Of a stretch of 64,000 bases of DNA, positions 1 through 9,207 are shown piece by piece. The position numbers and the translations under genes are program-made. Every line of letters begins with the position of its first letter. Positions within the stretch are counted from its first letter, which is position 1. The notes beneath the pieces are model-generated. The model saw only the letters and a program-made list of their open reading frames with translations, had not been told where the DNA came from and searched no databases. The stretch lies in NCBI GenBank assembly GCA_041678045.1, contig JBAYOV010000005.1, positions 1 through 64,000 on the forward strand, written 5' to 3'. This DNA is from UBA2357 sp041678045. Lineage in GTDB: Bacteria > Pseudomonadota > Gammaproteobacteria > Burkholderiales > Rhodocyclaceae.

Positions 1-1
1 C

Positions 2-77
2 TGGCGTCCCCTAGGGGATTCGAACCCCTGTACTCACCGTGAAAGGGTGATGTCCTAGGCCTCTAGACGAAGGGGAC
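2..77 (-). tRNA. tRNA-Glu (TTC)
   Basis: The reverse complement folds as a 76-nt tRNA with an encoded CCA end. It has a GTCCCCT acceptor strand, a GGTTCGAATCC-type T arm, and anticodon stem CACCC/GGGTG around TTC. It lies 70 bp downstream of tRNA-Ala in the same orientation and is probably co-transcribed with it. Confidence 0.97.
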
Positions 78-147
78 AGGACAAACTACTTTAAAAACAA
101 CATCTTACCACTTCTTCGCAAGCATTCTTCAAACATCTGAAGAATTT

Positions 148-223
<76 letters not shown>

Positions 224-241
224 GTTCCCGAAAGAGCGCGC

Positions 242-270
242 AGTATAGACCCCCACCCAAACCTTGTAAA
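242..270 (-). promoter_or_regulatory. sigma70 promoter of the tRNA-Ala/tRNA-Glu pair
   Basis: On the minus strand TTTACA (265-270) and TATACT (242-247) are separated by exactly 17 bp. They are followed by a GCGCGC discriminator, which is typical of stringently controlled stable-RNA promoters. The -10 box lies 18 bp ahead of the mature tRNA-Ala 5' end. Confidence 0.85.
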
Positions 271-309
271 CCCCCTTTACACAACTTTTTTGCAAACCCG
301 CTGAAATGC

Positions 310-1770
310 TCAAATCACCTTGCCTGGATTCATCAGGCCCAGCGGGTCAAGCGCGCACTTGATGCTACGCATCAGGTCAAGTTCCACCTCGGACTTGTAC
401 AGGCGTATCTCTTCGCGCTTGAGCTGCCCCAGTCCATGCTCCGCAGAAATCGATCCGCCCAGCTCGGCCACCAGATCATGCACGATGCGATTGGCTTCCG
501 CTGTGCGTGCAATGAAAGCGTCGTTATCGAGCTGGTCCGCTTTCGACAGATTGTAGTGCAGATTGCCATCGCCCAAATGGCCGAACGCGACAATGCGCAC
601 ATCCGGCCACCGCGCCTGCAGACGCTGCCCGGCAAGCCCCAAAAAGCGTGGCACCCGGCTCACCGGCACCGATACATCGTGCTTGATGCTGAAACCTTCG
701 ATGCGCTGCGCTTCGGAAATGTTTTCACGCAGCGCCCACAACGCCCTGGCCTGCGCAATCGACGACGCCACCACCACATCGTCGAGCCAGCCTTCGCTCA
801 GACAACCCGCGAGCACCTGCTCAAGATGCACCCGAGCGCCCGCCTCATCCTGCTCGCAAGAAAGCTCAAGCAGCACATGCCACCCCCGCCCGCGTGGCGC
901 CTGCAGCGGCGGGCGCGAACCCGGCACATGCTTCACCACCAGCGCCAGCGCCTCCGCCGATACCAGCTCGAACGCCGTCAGCTGCTCCCCACAGCCCTGC
1001 TGCAAAGCGGTGAGCAACTTCAGGGCGTATTCCGGCGAAGCCACACTCGCCCAGGCGGTGAGCCGTGCCCGTGGCAGCGGAAACAGCTTCAACACCGCCG
1101 CCGTGACCACACCCAGCGTGCCCTCTGCCCCAATGAACAGATGCTTCAGGTCATACCCGGTATTGTCCTTGCGCAGCCCGCGCAGCCCGTCCCAGATGCG
1201 CCCGTCAGGCAGCACCACCTCCAGCCCGAGCACCAGATCGCGCATGTTGCCGTAGCGCAGCACCTGCACCCCACCCGCATTGGTCGAGATGTTGCCACCA
1301 ATCTCGCACGTTCCCTGCGAGGCCAGCGTCAGCGGAAACAGCCGCTCCATCCCTTCGGCCAGTGCCTGCACCTCGGCCAGTGTGCATCCCGCCTCAACGG
1401 TGAGCGTGTTGTTCGCCACATCCCGCTCACGCACCCGCTTCAAACGACTGAGCACCAGCACCAGGTCACGCCCGGTACCATCGGGGGTCGCACCGCCACA
1501 CAGACCGGTATTGCCGCCCTGCGGCACCACCGGCACTGCGTGCGCAGCGCACAAGGCCATCACCTGCGACACCTCATCCACACTGGCCGGACACACCACC
1601 GCCCGCGCACGCCCCTGGTAGCGTCCGCGCCAGTCACGCACGAACGGCGCGGTGGCCTCATCGCCAGTCAGCACATGCGCACCCCCGACGATACCGGCCA
1701 GCGCTGCCAGAAAACCGGCCTCATCCCCTTCCCCTTCCCCCACGCCCACGCGCGCCCCCTCAGGGATCAT
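310..1770 (-). CDS. FAD-linked oxidase, D-2-hydroxyacid dehydrogenase (GlcD / D-2-hydroxyglutarate dehydrogenase family)
   Basis: A 486-residue flavoprotein that should oxidise a D-2-hydroxyacid to the 2-oxoacid using FAD. The PCMH-type FAD-binding motif PQGGNTGLCGG lies near residues 83-93. The C-terminal half has GHLGDGNLH (about 397-405) and ISAEHGLG (about 441-448); the two histidines and the glutamate match the metal-binding residues of the D-2-hydroxyglutarate dehydrogenase group. Length is normal for the family. The start ATG overlaps the stop of the upstream patatin gene (ATGA), so the two are translationally coupled. D-lactate, glycolate and D-2-hydroxyglutarate cannot be told apart from sequence alone. 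No clear terminator is visible before the tRNA promoter. Confidence 0.9.
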   Translation of the reverse strand: MIPEGARVGVGEGEGDEAGFLAALAGIVGGAHVLTGDEATAPFVRDWRGRYQGRARAVVCPASVDEVSQVMALCAAHAVPVVPQGGNTGLCGGATPDGTGRDLVLVLSRLKRVRERDVANNTLTVEAGCTLAEVQALAEGMERLFPLTLASQGTCEIGGNISTNAGGVQVLRYGNMRDLVLGLEVVLPDGRIWDGLRGLRKDNTGYDLKHLFIGAEGTLGVVTAAVLKLFPLPRARLTAWASVASPEYALKLLTALQQGCGEQLTAFELVSAEALALVVKHVPGSRPPLQAPRGRGWHVLLELSCEQDEAGARVHLEQVLAGCLSEGWLDDVVVASSIAQARALWALRENISEAQRIEGFSIKHDVSVPVSRVPRFLGLAGQRLQARWPDVRIVAFGHLGDGNLHYNLSKADQLDNDAFIARTAEANRIVHDLVAELGGSISAEHGLGQLKREEIRLYKSEVELDLMRSIKCALDPLGLMNPGKVI

Positions 1771-2705
1771 GATTGTGCCTCCACGCCAAGCAGGGCGTGC
1801 AGGCCCTGCACGCGTGCCACCGCTGCCCGCCCCTCGGCAATCGCCTCGTCGGCACGATCGAACTCCATCATGCTGATGTGTGCCACCCTGGGCGAAATCA
1901 GCACGTCTGCCGGCTCCCCTGCCAGACGACTGCGCGCAATGCGCATCTGCATGATGTTGATGCTGGTCGTCACCACATCCGGCAAGGACGGAAGCGCTGG
2001 CGGCGCATCGGGCTCGTCACGACCATTCGGCCAACCGATCGCCTCCCGCAAGCGCTGCGGCCAGCCCGGCACCTCTTCCGCAGTCTCCTTGCCCTCCGCC
2101 CCCTTGCGCAGGGAGCGCCCGACCACACCAGAACCCAACTCGACCGCGATCACCACATCCGCGCCCAGCGCCCGGCACAAGGACACCGGAACCGGGTTCA
2201 CCAGACCGCCATCGACCAAAATCCGCCCCTGCCGCTCAACCGGAGAAAAAAGCCCGGGCAAGGCAATCGATGCGCGCACGGCTTCGGCCAGCCGCCCTTC
2301 GCGCAACCATACCTCCCGTCCGCTGGACAACTCGGTGGCCACCGTCGCAAAAGGCCGTTTCAATTGTGCAAACTCTCGTGCAAAGAAATGCTGGGCACAG
2401 TGCTGGACCACCCGGTCACCGCGTATCAGCCCGCCCCGAAAGCTGATGTCGAGCATGGACACCACGGCCTGCCAGTCGAGCTTCAACACCCAGTCGCTCA
2501 GCGCCTGGTGACGCTCCGACACGTAGGCAGCCCCAACCAGCGCACCGATCGAACAGCCACACACCACATCCGGGCGCACCCCCTGCGACTCCAGCGCCTC
2601 AATCACCCCCAGATGCGCCCACCCGCGCGCAGCCCCCGAGCCCAGCGCCAGACCGATCACCGGCCCCTTGCCCTGTCGTCCGGTGAGTCTTGCCGTTTCA
2701 TACAT
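1767..2705 (-). CDS. patatin-like phospholipase family protein (RssA-like)
   Basis: A 312-residue protein with the patatin serine hydrolase layout. The glycine-rich oxyanion loop GSGAARG is at residues 22-28, the nucleophile motif GCSIG (Ser52) follows, and the catalytic aspartate is in VDGG (Asp165). It would hydrolyse acyl esters of lipids; the true substrate is not predictable. No signal peptide is seen, so it is probably cytoplasmic or membrane-associated. The gene overlaps the downstream FAD oxidase gene by 4 bp and starts 38 bp after rimO ends, so it may be read from the rimO promoter. Confidence 0.9.
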   Translation of the reverse strand: MYETARLTGRQGKGPVIGLALGSGAARGWAHLGVIEALESQGVRPDVVCGCSIGALVGAAYVSERHQALSDWVLKLDWQAVVSMLDISFRGGLIRGDRVVQHCAQHFFAREFAQLKRPFATVATELSSGREVWLREGRLAEAVRASIALPGLFSPVERQGRILVDGGLVNPVPVSLCRALGADVVIAVELGSGVVGRSLRKGAEGKETAEEVPGWPQRLREAIGWPNGRDEPDAPPALPSLPDVVTTSINIMQMRIARSRLAGEPADVLISPRVAHISMMEFDRADEAIAEGRAAVARVQGLHALLGVEAQS

Positions 2706-2742
2706 CGTCGTTCGAATCCCAATGCATCAGAAAACCGGGCGC

Positions 2743-4071
2743 TCAGGGGGCAATCACTTCGGCATACAGATCGTGCACATCGCAGTCGGTGATGCGAACC
2801 TTCACGAACTCGCCCACTTCCAGCCCCTCACCCTCGGGGATGATCACCAACCCGTCGATCTCGGGGGCGTCCGCACAGGAACGCGCCAGCATGGTGCTGT
2901 CATCCTGATCGTCCACATCATCGACCAGCACCGTCATCTCGCGGTCAATCCAGCGCTCCAGCCGCTGCGTGGAAATGTCTTCCTGAAAAGACATCAGGCG
3001 CATGCGCCGCTCCTCGCGCAACACGTCCGGCACGGCACCGGGCAGTTCATTGGCCGTGGCCCCCTCCACCGGCGAATAGGCAAATGCGCCCACCCGATCC
3101 AGTTCAGCTTCGCCAAGGAAGTTCAGAAGCATCTGGAAATCTTCCTCGGTCTCCCCCGGAAACCCGGTGATGAAAGTCGAGCGAATCGTCAGATCGGGAC
3201 AGATGCTGCGCCACTTGCGAATCCGCTCCAGCACGTTCTCGCTGCTCGCGGGCCGGCGCATGGCCTTCAGCACCGCAGGGCTGGCATGCTGGAACGGAAT
3301 ATCCAGGTACGGCAGAATCTTTCCTTCGGCCATCAGCGGAATCAGCTCATCCACGCTCGGGTACGGATACACATAGTGCATGCGTATCCACACCCCAAGC
3401 TCGCCCAGCGCATTGGCCAGTTCAAGCAGGCGGGTGCGCAATGGACGTCCGTTCCAGAAACCGGTGCGGTATTTCAGGTCGACGCCATAGGCACTGGTGT
3501 CCTGCGAAATCACCAGAATTTCCTTCACCCCGGACTCGACCAGCGCCTCGGCCTCGCGCATGACCTCATGAATCGGACGGCTCACCAGATCGCCACGCAT
3601 CGACGGAATGATGCAGAAGCTGCAACGGTGGTTACAGCCTTCGGAAATTTTCAGGTAGGCATAGTGCTGCGGTGTGAGCCGGACGCCCTGCGGCGGCACC
3701 AGGTCCACAAAGGGGTCATGCGGCTTGGGCAGATGCTTGTGCACTGCGCGCATCACCTCATCGGCAGCGTGCGGACCGGTGACGGCCAGCACCTGCGGAT
3801 GCGCAGCCAGCACCACATCGTCCTTGGCCCCCAGACAGCCGGTCACCACCACCTTGCCGTTTTCGGCCAGAGCCTCGCCGATGGCATCGAGCGACTCTTC
3901 CACCGCCGCATCGATGAAACCGCAGGTATTCACCACCACCAGATCGGCATCTTCGTAACTGCCGCTGATCGCATACCCTTCCGCCCGAAGCCGGGTGAGG
4001 ATGTGTTCGGAATCGACCGTGGCCTTGGGGCACCCCAAGGAAACCACACCAATGGTAGGCGTTTTATTCAT
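2743..4071 (-). CDS. rimO: ribosomal protein S12 (Asp) methylthiotransferase RimO
   Basis: A 442-residue radical-SAM methylthiotransferase. The N-terminal cluster cysteines fall at about 14, 50 and 79 (SLGCPKA, VNTCGF, VTGCLG). The radical-SAM CxxxCxxC is CNHRCSFC at 146-153, and a C-terminal TRAM-like domain follows. The SLGCPKATVDSE start and the overall length fit RimO rather than MiaB. It modifies an aspartate of ribosomal protein S12. No strong Shine-Dalgarno sequence is visible before the ATG. Confidence 0.97.
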   Translation of the reverse strand: MNKTPTIGVVSLGCPKATVDSEHILTRLRAEGYAISGSYEDADLVVVNTCGFIDAAVEESLDAIGEALAENGKVVVTGCLGAKDDVVLAAHPQVLAVTGPHAADEVMRAVHKHLPKPHDPFVDLVPPQGVRLTPQHYAYLKISEGCNHRCSFCIIPSMRGDLVSRPIHEVMREAEALVESGVKEILVISQDTSAYGVDLKYRTGFWNGRPLRTRLLELANALGELGVWIRMHYVYPYPSVDELIPLMAEGKILPYLDIPFQHASPAVLKAMRRPASSENVLERIRKWRSICPDLTIRSTFITGFPGETEEDFQMLLNFLGEAELDRVGAFAYSPVEGATANELPGAVPDVLREERRMRLMSFQEDISTQRLERWIDREMTVLVDDVDDQDDSTMLARSCADAPEIDGLVIIPEGEGLEVGEFVKVRITDCDVHDLYAEVIAP

Positions 4072-4174
4072 GTCGCACTTTCTGAAATGTTCAAAGCGCG
4101 AGTATAGCGCCGCGCGCCCTTACCCAGAATTGCGACGTTTCCCGCCCCCATGCCCGTGCATGTGGCCCGGACAT

Positions 4175-4200
4175 AAAAAAACCGCCCCGAAGGGCGGCTT
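4175..4200 (-). terminator. rho-independent terminator after the thiolase gene
   Basis: On the minus strand the hairpin CCGCCC-TTCG-GGGCGG is followed by a run of seven T. It lies about 45 bp downstream of the thiolase stop codon and closes the NUDIX/CobD-like/thiolase operon. Confidence 0.9.
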
Positions 4201-4242
4201 TCATGACGGCTGGCAGCACCAGCAGCAAGGATCAGATGGGCA

Positions 4243-5427
4243 TCAGATACGCTCGAACACCGCAGCAATGCCCTGACCACCGCCGATGCACATCGTCACC
4301 AGCGCGTAACGGCCGTTGGTGCGTTGCAGTTCGTACAAGGCCTTGGTGGCGATGAAGGCACCGGTACAACCCACCGGGTGACCCAGCGCGATCGCGCCGC
4401 CGTTCGGGTTGGTCTTGGCGCTGTCCAACTCCAGGCCCCTGGCCACCGCGATGGCCTGAGCGGCAAAGGCTTCATTGGATTCGATCACGTCGATCTGGTC
4501 CAGCGTCAGCCCGGCGCGCTGCAGCGCCAGCTTGGAGGCAGGGATCGGGCCTTCGCCCATGATGTGGTTGCCCACACCGGCCAGCGCATACGACACCAGA
4601 CGCGCCATCGGCTTGTAACCGCTCTTCTGGGCCGCATCGGCAGCCGCCAGCACGAAGAAGGCTGCGCCATCGTTGATGCCCGAAGCGTTGCCTGCGGTCA
4701 CCGTACCGTCTTTCTTGAACGCCGGGCGCATCTTGGCCAGCGTTTCCAGGGTGGTGTTGGCCTTGGGGTGCTCGTCGGTGTCGAACACCACTTCGCCCTT
4801 GCGGGACTTCAGCACCACCGGCACGATCTGGTCCTTGAAGCGACCTTCGGCCAGCGCCACTGCGGCGCGGCGCTGCGACTCCAGCGCAAAGGCGTCCTGC
4901 TCCTCGCGGGTGATGCCCCACTTCTCGGCCAGGTTTTCAGCGGTGATGCCCATGTGGCCCACGCCAAACGGATCGGTCAGCACCGACACCATCGCATCGA
5001 TCAGGGTGGTGTCGCCCATGCGTGCACCGGAACGCATCGCCGGCGACAGATAGGCACCGCGCGACATCACTTCCACGCCGCCGCCCACGCCGAAATCGCA
5101 ATCGCCCAGCATGATGTTCTGGGCAGTGGTGACGATGCCCTGCAGACCGGAGGAGCACAGACGATTCACCGCCATCGCCACCGACTCCATCGGCAAACCG
5201 GCCTGAATCGACGCCACGCGCGCCACATAAGCGTAGCGCGACTCGGTCGGAATGCAGTTGCCCACGGTCACATGGCTGATCTGCTGCGGATCCACACCCG
5301 AACGCGACACGGCTTCCTTCATCACCACGCCCGCCAGCTCGGCCGGCTCCATCGAACTGAGCGAACCACCGAATGCACCCACGGCAGAACGAACCGCACT
5401 CAACACCACGACTTCACGAGTTGCCAT
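4243..5427 (-). CDS. acetyl-CoA C-acyltransferase (thiolase)
   Basis: A 394-residue thiolase. The nucleophilic cysteine lies in NRLCSSG (Cys91), the general-base histidine in ALGHPVG (His350), and the second cysteine in MCIGGGQG (Cys380). The ATG at 5427 was chosen because GGAGGAAGC precedes it at ideal spacing and the family start MATREVVVLSA follows; the open frame continues upstream but is not thiolase-like. The enzyme condenses two acetyl-CoA, or cleaves 3-ketoacyl-CoA, so it serves polyhydroxybutyrate synthesis or fatty-acid and aromatic degradation (PhaA/AtoB/BktB-like). The exact direction and chain-length preference are not resolvable. It is last in a three-gene operon. Confidence 0.95.
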   Translation of the reverse strand: MATREVVVLSAVRSAVGAFGGSLSSMEPAELAGVVMKEAVSRSGVDPQQISHVTVGNCIPTESRYAYVARVASIQAGLPMESVAMAVNRLCSSGLQGIVTTAQNIMLGDCDFGVGGGVEVMSRGAYLSPAMRSGARMGDTTLIDAMVSVLTDPFGVGHMGITAENLAEKWGITREEQDAFALESQRRAAVALAEGRFKDQIVPVVLKSRKGEVVFDTDEHPKANTTLETLAKMRPAFKKDGTVTAGNASGINDGAAFFVLAAADAAQKSGYKPMARLVSYALAGVGNHIMGEGPIPASKLALQRAGLTLDQIDVIESNEAFAAQAIAVARGLELDSAKTNPNGGAIALGHPVGCTGAFIATKALYELQRTNGRYALVTMCIGGGQGIAAVFERI

Positions 5428-5450
5428 ATATGCTTCCTCCAGAAAGAAGA

Positions 5451-6383
5451 TCAACGACTCACCCAGCCGGCCACGCCAAGCAGGGCAAGAATCAGCATCC
5501 AAAGCACCAGCACACGCCACACCAGCTGCGCGGCCCGCTGCATATGAATCACCTCGGCCTTGTGCCCGGTACCCACCTCGGGTCTGTCGATCACCCCGTC
5601 GGCACCATGCACCGGCAACCCCAGCCGAACGCCCAGCGCACCCGCGCCGGACGCAACCAGTATACCCGACAGCCTGTCGGGCCAGCGTGCCGATTGCGTA
5701 CGCCAGCAATACAGCGCATCCTCAAAATTGCCGATCACCGCATACGACAGCGCCGTTGCCCGCGCCGGAAGCGCATCGATGACAGCAAAGGCGGCCACTG
5801 AAAAGCGGCCAAAGGGCATCACCCGACCATCGGGGCCGCCCCCCCAATCCTTGTACAGGGCGTGCGACATGCGATACATCACCGCCCCCAAAGGCCCGGG
5901 CAACAGCGCAAACCAGAACACCGGCCCGAAAAACCAACGATGCCCGGCCACCAGCCCCTGCTCGATGGCCAGCCGGGCCATTTCCGACGCCCCGGCCCCG
6001 GGATGGCGCTCGCCCCGCCATTCCTCCAGTTTTGCCCGCGCCCCTTCATGATCTGCAGTGCTGAGCGCCAGCAGGACCGCCGCAAACAACCGCGTCTCAC
6101 GGTGATACGCAATCGCGGTGTACAGCACCACCCCGTTGAACACCCCCCCGAGGATCGGACTGACACCGCACAGTGCCTGCCACACCAGCCAACTGAAGAG
6201 CATCGCCCCCGGCACCAGCACCAGCCAGGCGACCTGTCCGGCCCGCTCGCCCGCCCGCCCTGCAGCGGTCAGCCATGCAGCCACCGCCCCGGTGACCCTG
6301 CCCAGGACGGCCAGCACCCGCCCTGCCTCCAGCGGGCGCAACTGCTCAAGCAACAGGGCAAGGGCAACATACAGCAGATTCAT
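5451..6383 (-). CDS. CobD/CbiB family membrane protein
   Basis: A 310-residue polytopic membrane protein of the CobD/CbiB (adenosylcobinamide-phosphate synthase-like) family. Hydrophobic segments occur near residues 1-20, 48-75, 82-105, 155-170 and at the extreme C-terminus. The sequence HRWFFGPVFWFALLPGPLG resembles the conserved central part of CbiB. No other cobalamin-synthesis gene is nearby; its partners are a CoA-pyrophosphatase-type NUDIX gene upstream and a thiolase 23 bp downstream. A role in cobalamin assembly is therefore doubtful, and it may be one of the CbiB/AmpE-like proteins of unknown function common in betaproteobacteria. Confidence 0.75.
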   Translation of the reverse strand: MNLLYVALALLLEQLRPLEAGRVLAVLGRVTGAVAAWLTAAGRAGERAGQVAWLVLVPGAMLFSWLVWQALCGVSPILGGVFNGVVLYTAIAYHRETRLFAAVLLALSTADHEGARAKLEEWRGERHPGAGASEMARLAIEQGLVAGHRWFFGPVFWFALLPGPLGAVMYRMSHALYKDWGGGPDGRVMPFGRFSVAAFAVIDALPARATALSYAVIGNFEDALYCWRTQSARWPDRLSGILVASGAGALGVRLGLPVHGADGVIDRPEVGTGHKAEVIHMQRAAQLVWRVLVLWMLILALLGVAGWVSR

Positions 6384-6445
6384 GAAAGGATCGTTTAAAA
6401 CATCGTTTCCCGGTACAGGCGGTCATCGCACCCCGGCAAAGCCGG

Positions 6446-7162
6446 TCAACCGCTATCCCCGACCTGCCCGAGGCAATCGGCCAAGCACACCAGCATACCC
6501 GCAGTTGCGCCCCAGATATAGTAATCGCCATAAGGCAGGGCGTAATACTCCCGCATCCTGCCCCGGTACATCATGCGGTGCCGCTTGCGATTGGCCGGAT
6601 CCAGCAGAAAGGCCAGCGGCACCTCGAACACCTCGGCCACCTCGAAGCTGTCCGGCCGCAACTCAAACGGCGGATGCACCAACCCCACCACCGGCGTGAC
6701 CCGAAAACCGGTGCCGGTCAGGTACGGCGGCAACATGCCCAGCAACTCCACCCGCTCGCGCGACAGGCCGATCTCCTCTTCGGTCTCACGCAGCGCGGTA
6801 CTCACCGGCGAATCGTCCGCCGCCTCCACCCGCCCGCCCGGAAAACTGATCTGCCCGGGATGATGGTGCAGGTGCTCGGTGCGTTTGGTCAGGAGCACGG
6901 TCAGCCCATTGTCCCGCACCACGAAAGGCATCAACACCGCAGCCGGCATCCAGTACCCCGCCTGCTCTTCGGCCGACACCCCATGGTCGGACACCACACA
7001 AGCAGGCCCTGTTTCTGCCTGCAACCGCTGCAGCGCATCGCGCAATCCCTGCAACCCACTCACGCGTTCATGCCCCCGAAGAATCCACTCATCCAGCCAC
7101 TCGCAACCATTCCTGCACTCATCGGCTACCCTTGAGACGTCGGTAAGGGACGATACAGACAA
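6446..7162 (-). CDS. NUDIX hydrolase, CoA pyrophosphatase type
   Basis: A NUDIX hydrolase with the CoA-pyrophosphatase signature LLTKRTEHLHHHPGQISFPG followed by the NUDIX box, which ends in RETEEEIG. Enzymes of this type cleave CoA or oxidised CoA to phosphopantetheine and 3',5'-ADP. The coordinate given uses a TTG at 7162 (238 residues). A GTG at 7063 preceded by GGGGG would give 205 residues, nearer the family norm, so the start is uncertain. It is first in an operon with the CobD-like gene and the thiolase, consistent with an acyl-CoA housekeeping link. Confidence 0.85.
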   Translation of the reverse strand: MSVSSLTDVSRVADECRNGCEWLDEWILRGHERVSGLQGLRDALQRLQAETGPACVVSDHGVSAEEQAGYWMPAAVLMPFVVRDNGLTVLLTKRTEHLHHHPGQISFPGGRVEAADDSPVSTALRETEEEIGLSRERVELLGMLPPYLTGTGFRVTPVVGLVHPPFELRPDSFEVAEVFEVPLAFLLDPANRKRHRMMYRGRMREYYALPYGDYYIWGATAGMLVCLADCLGQVGDSG

Positions 7163-7238
7163 GCCGCCTGTCGCGCCGTATCACACACTGATCGTCCATC
7201 GGTTTACCGCCACCCCAAACCCAGAGGATCATGAAGCC

Positions 7239-7748
7239 ATGAAAAAAGAATACGGTTTCTCTCTCATCGAGCTGATGATCGCCGTGGTGATTGCCACACT
7301 CCTGGCGGCCATCGCCATACCTTCGTACAACGACATGATCGCGCGAAACCGCCTGAGCACACAAGGCAACGACCTGACAGCCGGTTTGCAGTTCGCCCGC
7401 AGCGAGGCCATCCGGCTCAACCGCAACATCGTCCTGTGCCGCACCGCAAGCGCAACCAGCACCGCCTGCGCCAGCGGCAGCAACTGGGAGCACTGGATCG
7501 TGCGAGACAATGCAAATCCAACCAACCCGGTACTCAGGCGCGGCTCGGTGAGCGGCGCGGGCACCAGCCTCAAGCTGACCAGCTCGCTCACCAACCACCG
7601 CATCACCTTCCGCTCCACCGGCATTGCCGATACCAACAACGGCACGCTGACCCTGTGCACCCCACTCATCAGCAGCGGCAACATCAATGTGCTGAACATC
7701 CGGCCAACCGGCCGCGTCGTACTGGATAAACAATCGGGGGCTTGCTGA
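7239..7748 (+). CDS. type IV pilus minor pilin, FimT/FimU (GspH-like)
   Basis: A 169-residue prepilin with the class III leader cleavage site in KEYG^FSLIELMIA, including Glu5 of the mature protein, and one N-terminal hydrophobic helix. After cleavage and methylation by PilD it would join the minor-pilin complex that primes pilus assembly. The ATG at 7239 was chosen because GAGG lies about 10 bp upstream and the leader is then five residues. Four cysteines, including the penultimate C-terminal one (SGAC), suggest disulfides. It is first in the operon fimT-pilV-pilW-pilX-pilY1-pilE. Confidence 0.9.
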   Translation: MKKEYGFSLIELMIAVVIATLLAAIAIPSYNDMIARNRLSTQGNDLTAGLQFARSEAIRLNRNIVLCRTASATSTACASGSNWEHWIVRDNANPTNPVLRRGSVSGAGTSLKLTSSLTNHRITFRSTGIADTNNGTLTLCTPLISSGNINVLNIRPTGRVVLDKQSGAC

Positions 7749-7750
7749 CC

Positions 7751-8245
7751 ATGACCACCACTGCCCACCCCATCGCCCGCGCCGCCAGCACCGCCTTTCG
7801 CCACTTCCAGCGCGGAGTGAGCCTGCTTGAAGTGCTGATTGCCGTGCTGGTGCTCTCCTTCGGCCTGCTCGGCCTGGCCGGCCTGCAACTGAGCAGCCTG
7901 CGCAACAGCCAGAGCTCATTCGAACGCAGCAACGCGGTGATGCAGATTTACAGCATTACCGATGTCATGCGTGCAGACCTGCCCACTGCCGAGAGCGGCG
8001 GCTACAACCTTGCCCTCGGCGGCAGCCCCAGCGGCAGCGGCTTTGCCGCAACCCAACTGTCCGCCTGGCTGGACCGTCTGGAAGAGACCCTGGGCGAAGG
8101 CACCGAAGGCGGCATCGCCTGCATCAACACAGCGCTCCCGGCTTCATCGATCAGCACCGTATGCACCATCACGATTCGCTGGGACGACTCACTGGGTTCC
8201 GGCGGCAGTGCAACCCAAACCCTGACAACCGAGGTTCAGCTATGA
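7751..8245 (+). CDS. pilV: type IV pilus modification protein PilV
   Basis: A 164-residue minor pilin with a long leader ending RG^VSLLEVLIAVLVLSFGLLG. The LxGLQLxSLRNSQSSFERS stretch after the helix is characteristic of PilV. The ATG at 7751 lies 2 bp after the fimT stop, with GGGGG upstream; a TTG nine bases earlier is less likely. The gene ends in an ATGA overlap with pilW. Minor pilins of this set form the tip complex with PilY1. Confidence 0.92.
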   Translation: MTTTAHPIARAASTAFRHFQRGVSLLEVLIAVLVLSFGLLGLAGLQLSSLRNSQSSFERSNAVMQIYSITDVMRADLPTAESGGYNLALGGSPSGSGFAATQLSAWLDRLEETLGEGTEGGIACINTALPASSISTVCTITIRWDDSLGSGGSATQTLTTEVQL

Positions 8246-9207
8246 GTGCCCTCCTCAAGATGCCCACCCGGCCCGGCCCGGCCCTCTGCCGGGGCATCAC
8301 CCTGATAGAACTGATGATTGCCATGGTGCTAGGGCTGGTCGTCGTGCTGGGCGTCATCGGCGTGGTCAGCAACAACAGCCAGAACTACCGGATATCCGAA
8401 GGGCTGGCCGAACTGCAGGAGAATGCACGCACCGGGTTCGAACTCCTCGCCCGCGACATCCGCGCGGCCCGCGATACCGGCTGCGGCCCGATAGACGTGG
8501 ATACAACACCGCTGTACGCCTCGCCAAGCGCCTGGTGGCACACCTGGCAGCCCGTGATCGGATTCGAAGGAGACGAAGACAGCCCTGCGGTCAGCTTCGG
8601 CTCTGCTGCGGGAGAACGGGTTGCAGACACCCACGCGCTGCAACTGCAGGGTACAAACGACGGCTGGCCACTGCGCAACACCAATCCGACCGCCACCACC
8701 GTCACCACCGTCAGCGGTCACAACCTGCAGACCAACAACATCGTCGTGCTGTGCGATCTGGAAAACCAGGGGGCGATGCTGCACCGGGTAACCGGGGGCG
8801 GAGGCAATTCGGTGAACATCACCCCGCAAACCACCTATTTCACCGGCCAGATCGCCCAATACTGGGCCACCACCTGGTTTATCGGCAACAACGGCCGGCC
8901 CGATGAAGGCGGGCGCTCGCTGTATCGCATGCGTTACGACCAGGCAAGCCAGAGCGTTGTCACGGAAGAGATGCTGCCCGGGATCACCGACATGCAGCTC
9001 CGCTACCGCATCGACGGCAGCGCAGACTTCGACACCACGGTCACTGCAGCGCAGTGGATCAACGTCACCGCCATTGAAATCACGCTCACCAGCGAAACCA
9101 CGAGCCGAAACGTGACCACCGAAGCCGGCGCCGATGTGGCCGTGGGCGCCGATGACCGGCTACTGCGTACCTCCACCAACGTGATTTCCCTGAGGAACCG
9201 GCCATGA
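8242..9207 (+). CDS. pilW: type IV pilus assembly protein PilW
   Basis: A 321-residue minor pilin with cleavage site RG^ITLIELMIAMVLGLVVVLG. PilW-type features follow: the SENYRISEGLAELQENARTGFELLARDIR-like helix and a long C-terminal beta domain. ATG at 8242 overlaps the pilV stop (ATGA), and its own stop overlaps pilX the same way. The long frame upstream of this ATG lies inside pilV and is not used. Confidence 0.92.
   Translation: MSALLKMPTRPGPALCRGITLIELMIAMVLGLVVVLGVIGVVSNNSQNYRISEGLAELQENARTGFELLARDIRAARDTGCGPIDVDTTPLYASPSAWWHTWQPVIGFEGDEDSPAVSFGSAAGERVADTHALQLQGTNDGWPLRNTNPTATTVTTVSGHNLQTNNIVVLCDLENQGAMLHRVTGGGGNSVNITPQTTYFTGQIAQYWATTWFIGNNGRPDEGGRSLYRMRYDQASQSVVTEEMLPGITDMQLRYRIDGSADFDTTVTAAQWINVTAIEITLTSETTSRNVTTEAGADVAVGADDRLLRTSTNVISLRNRP

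Noticed and set aside
4068..4280. Open frame between rimO and the thiolase gene.
   Set aside because: It runs through the thiolase terminator and has no family resemblance or ribosome binding site.
7163..7238. RpoN-type promoter ahead of the minor-pilin operon.
   Set aside because: No TGGCAC-N5-TTGCA-like pair is visible; the sigma70 alternative near 7132-7160 is also weak.
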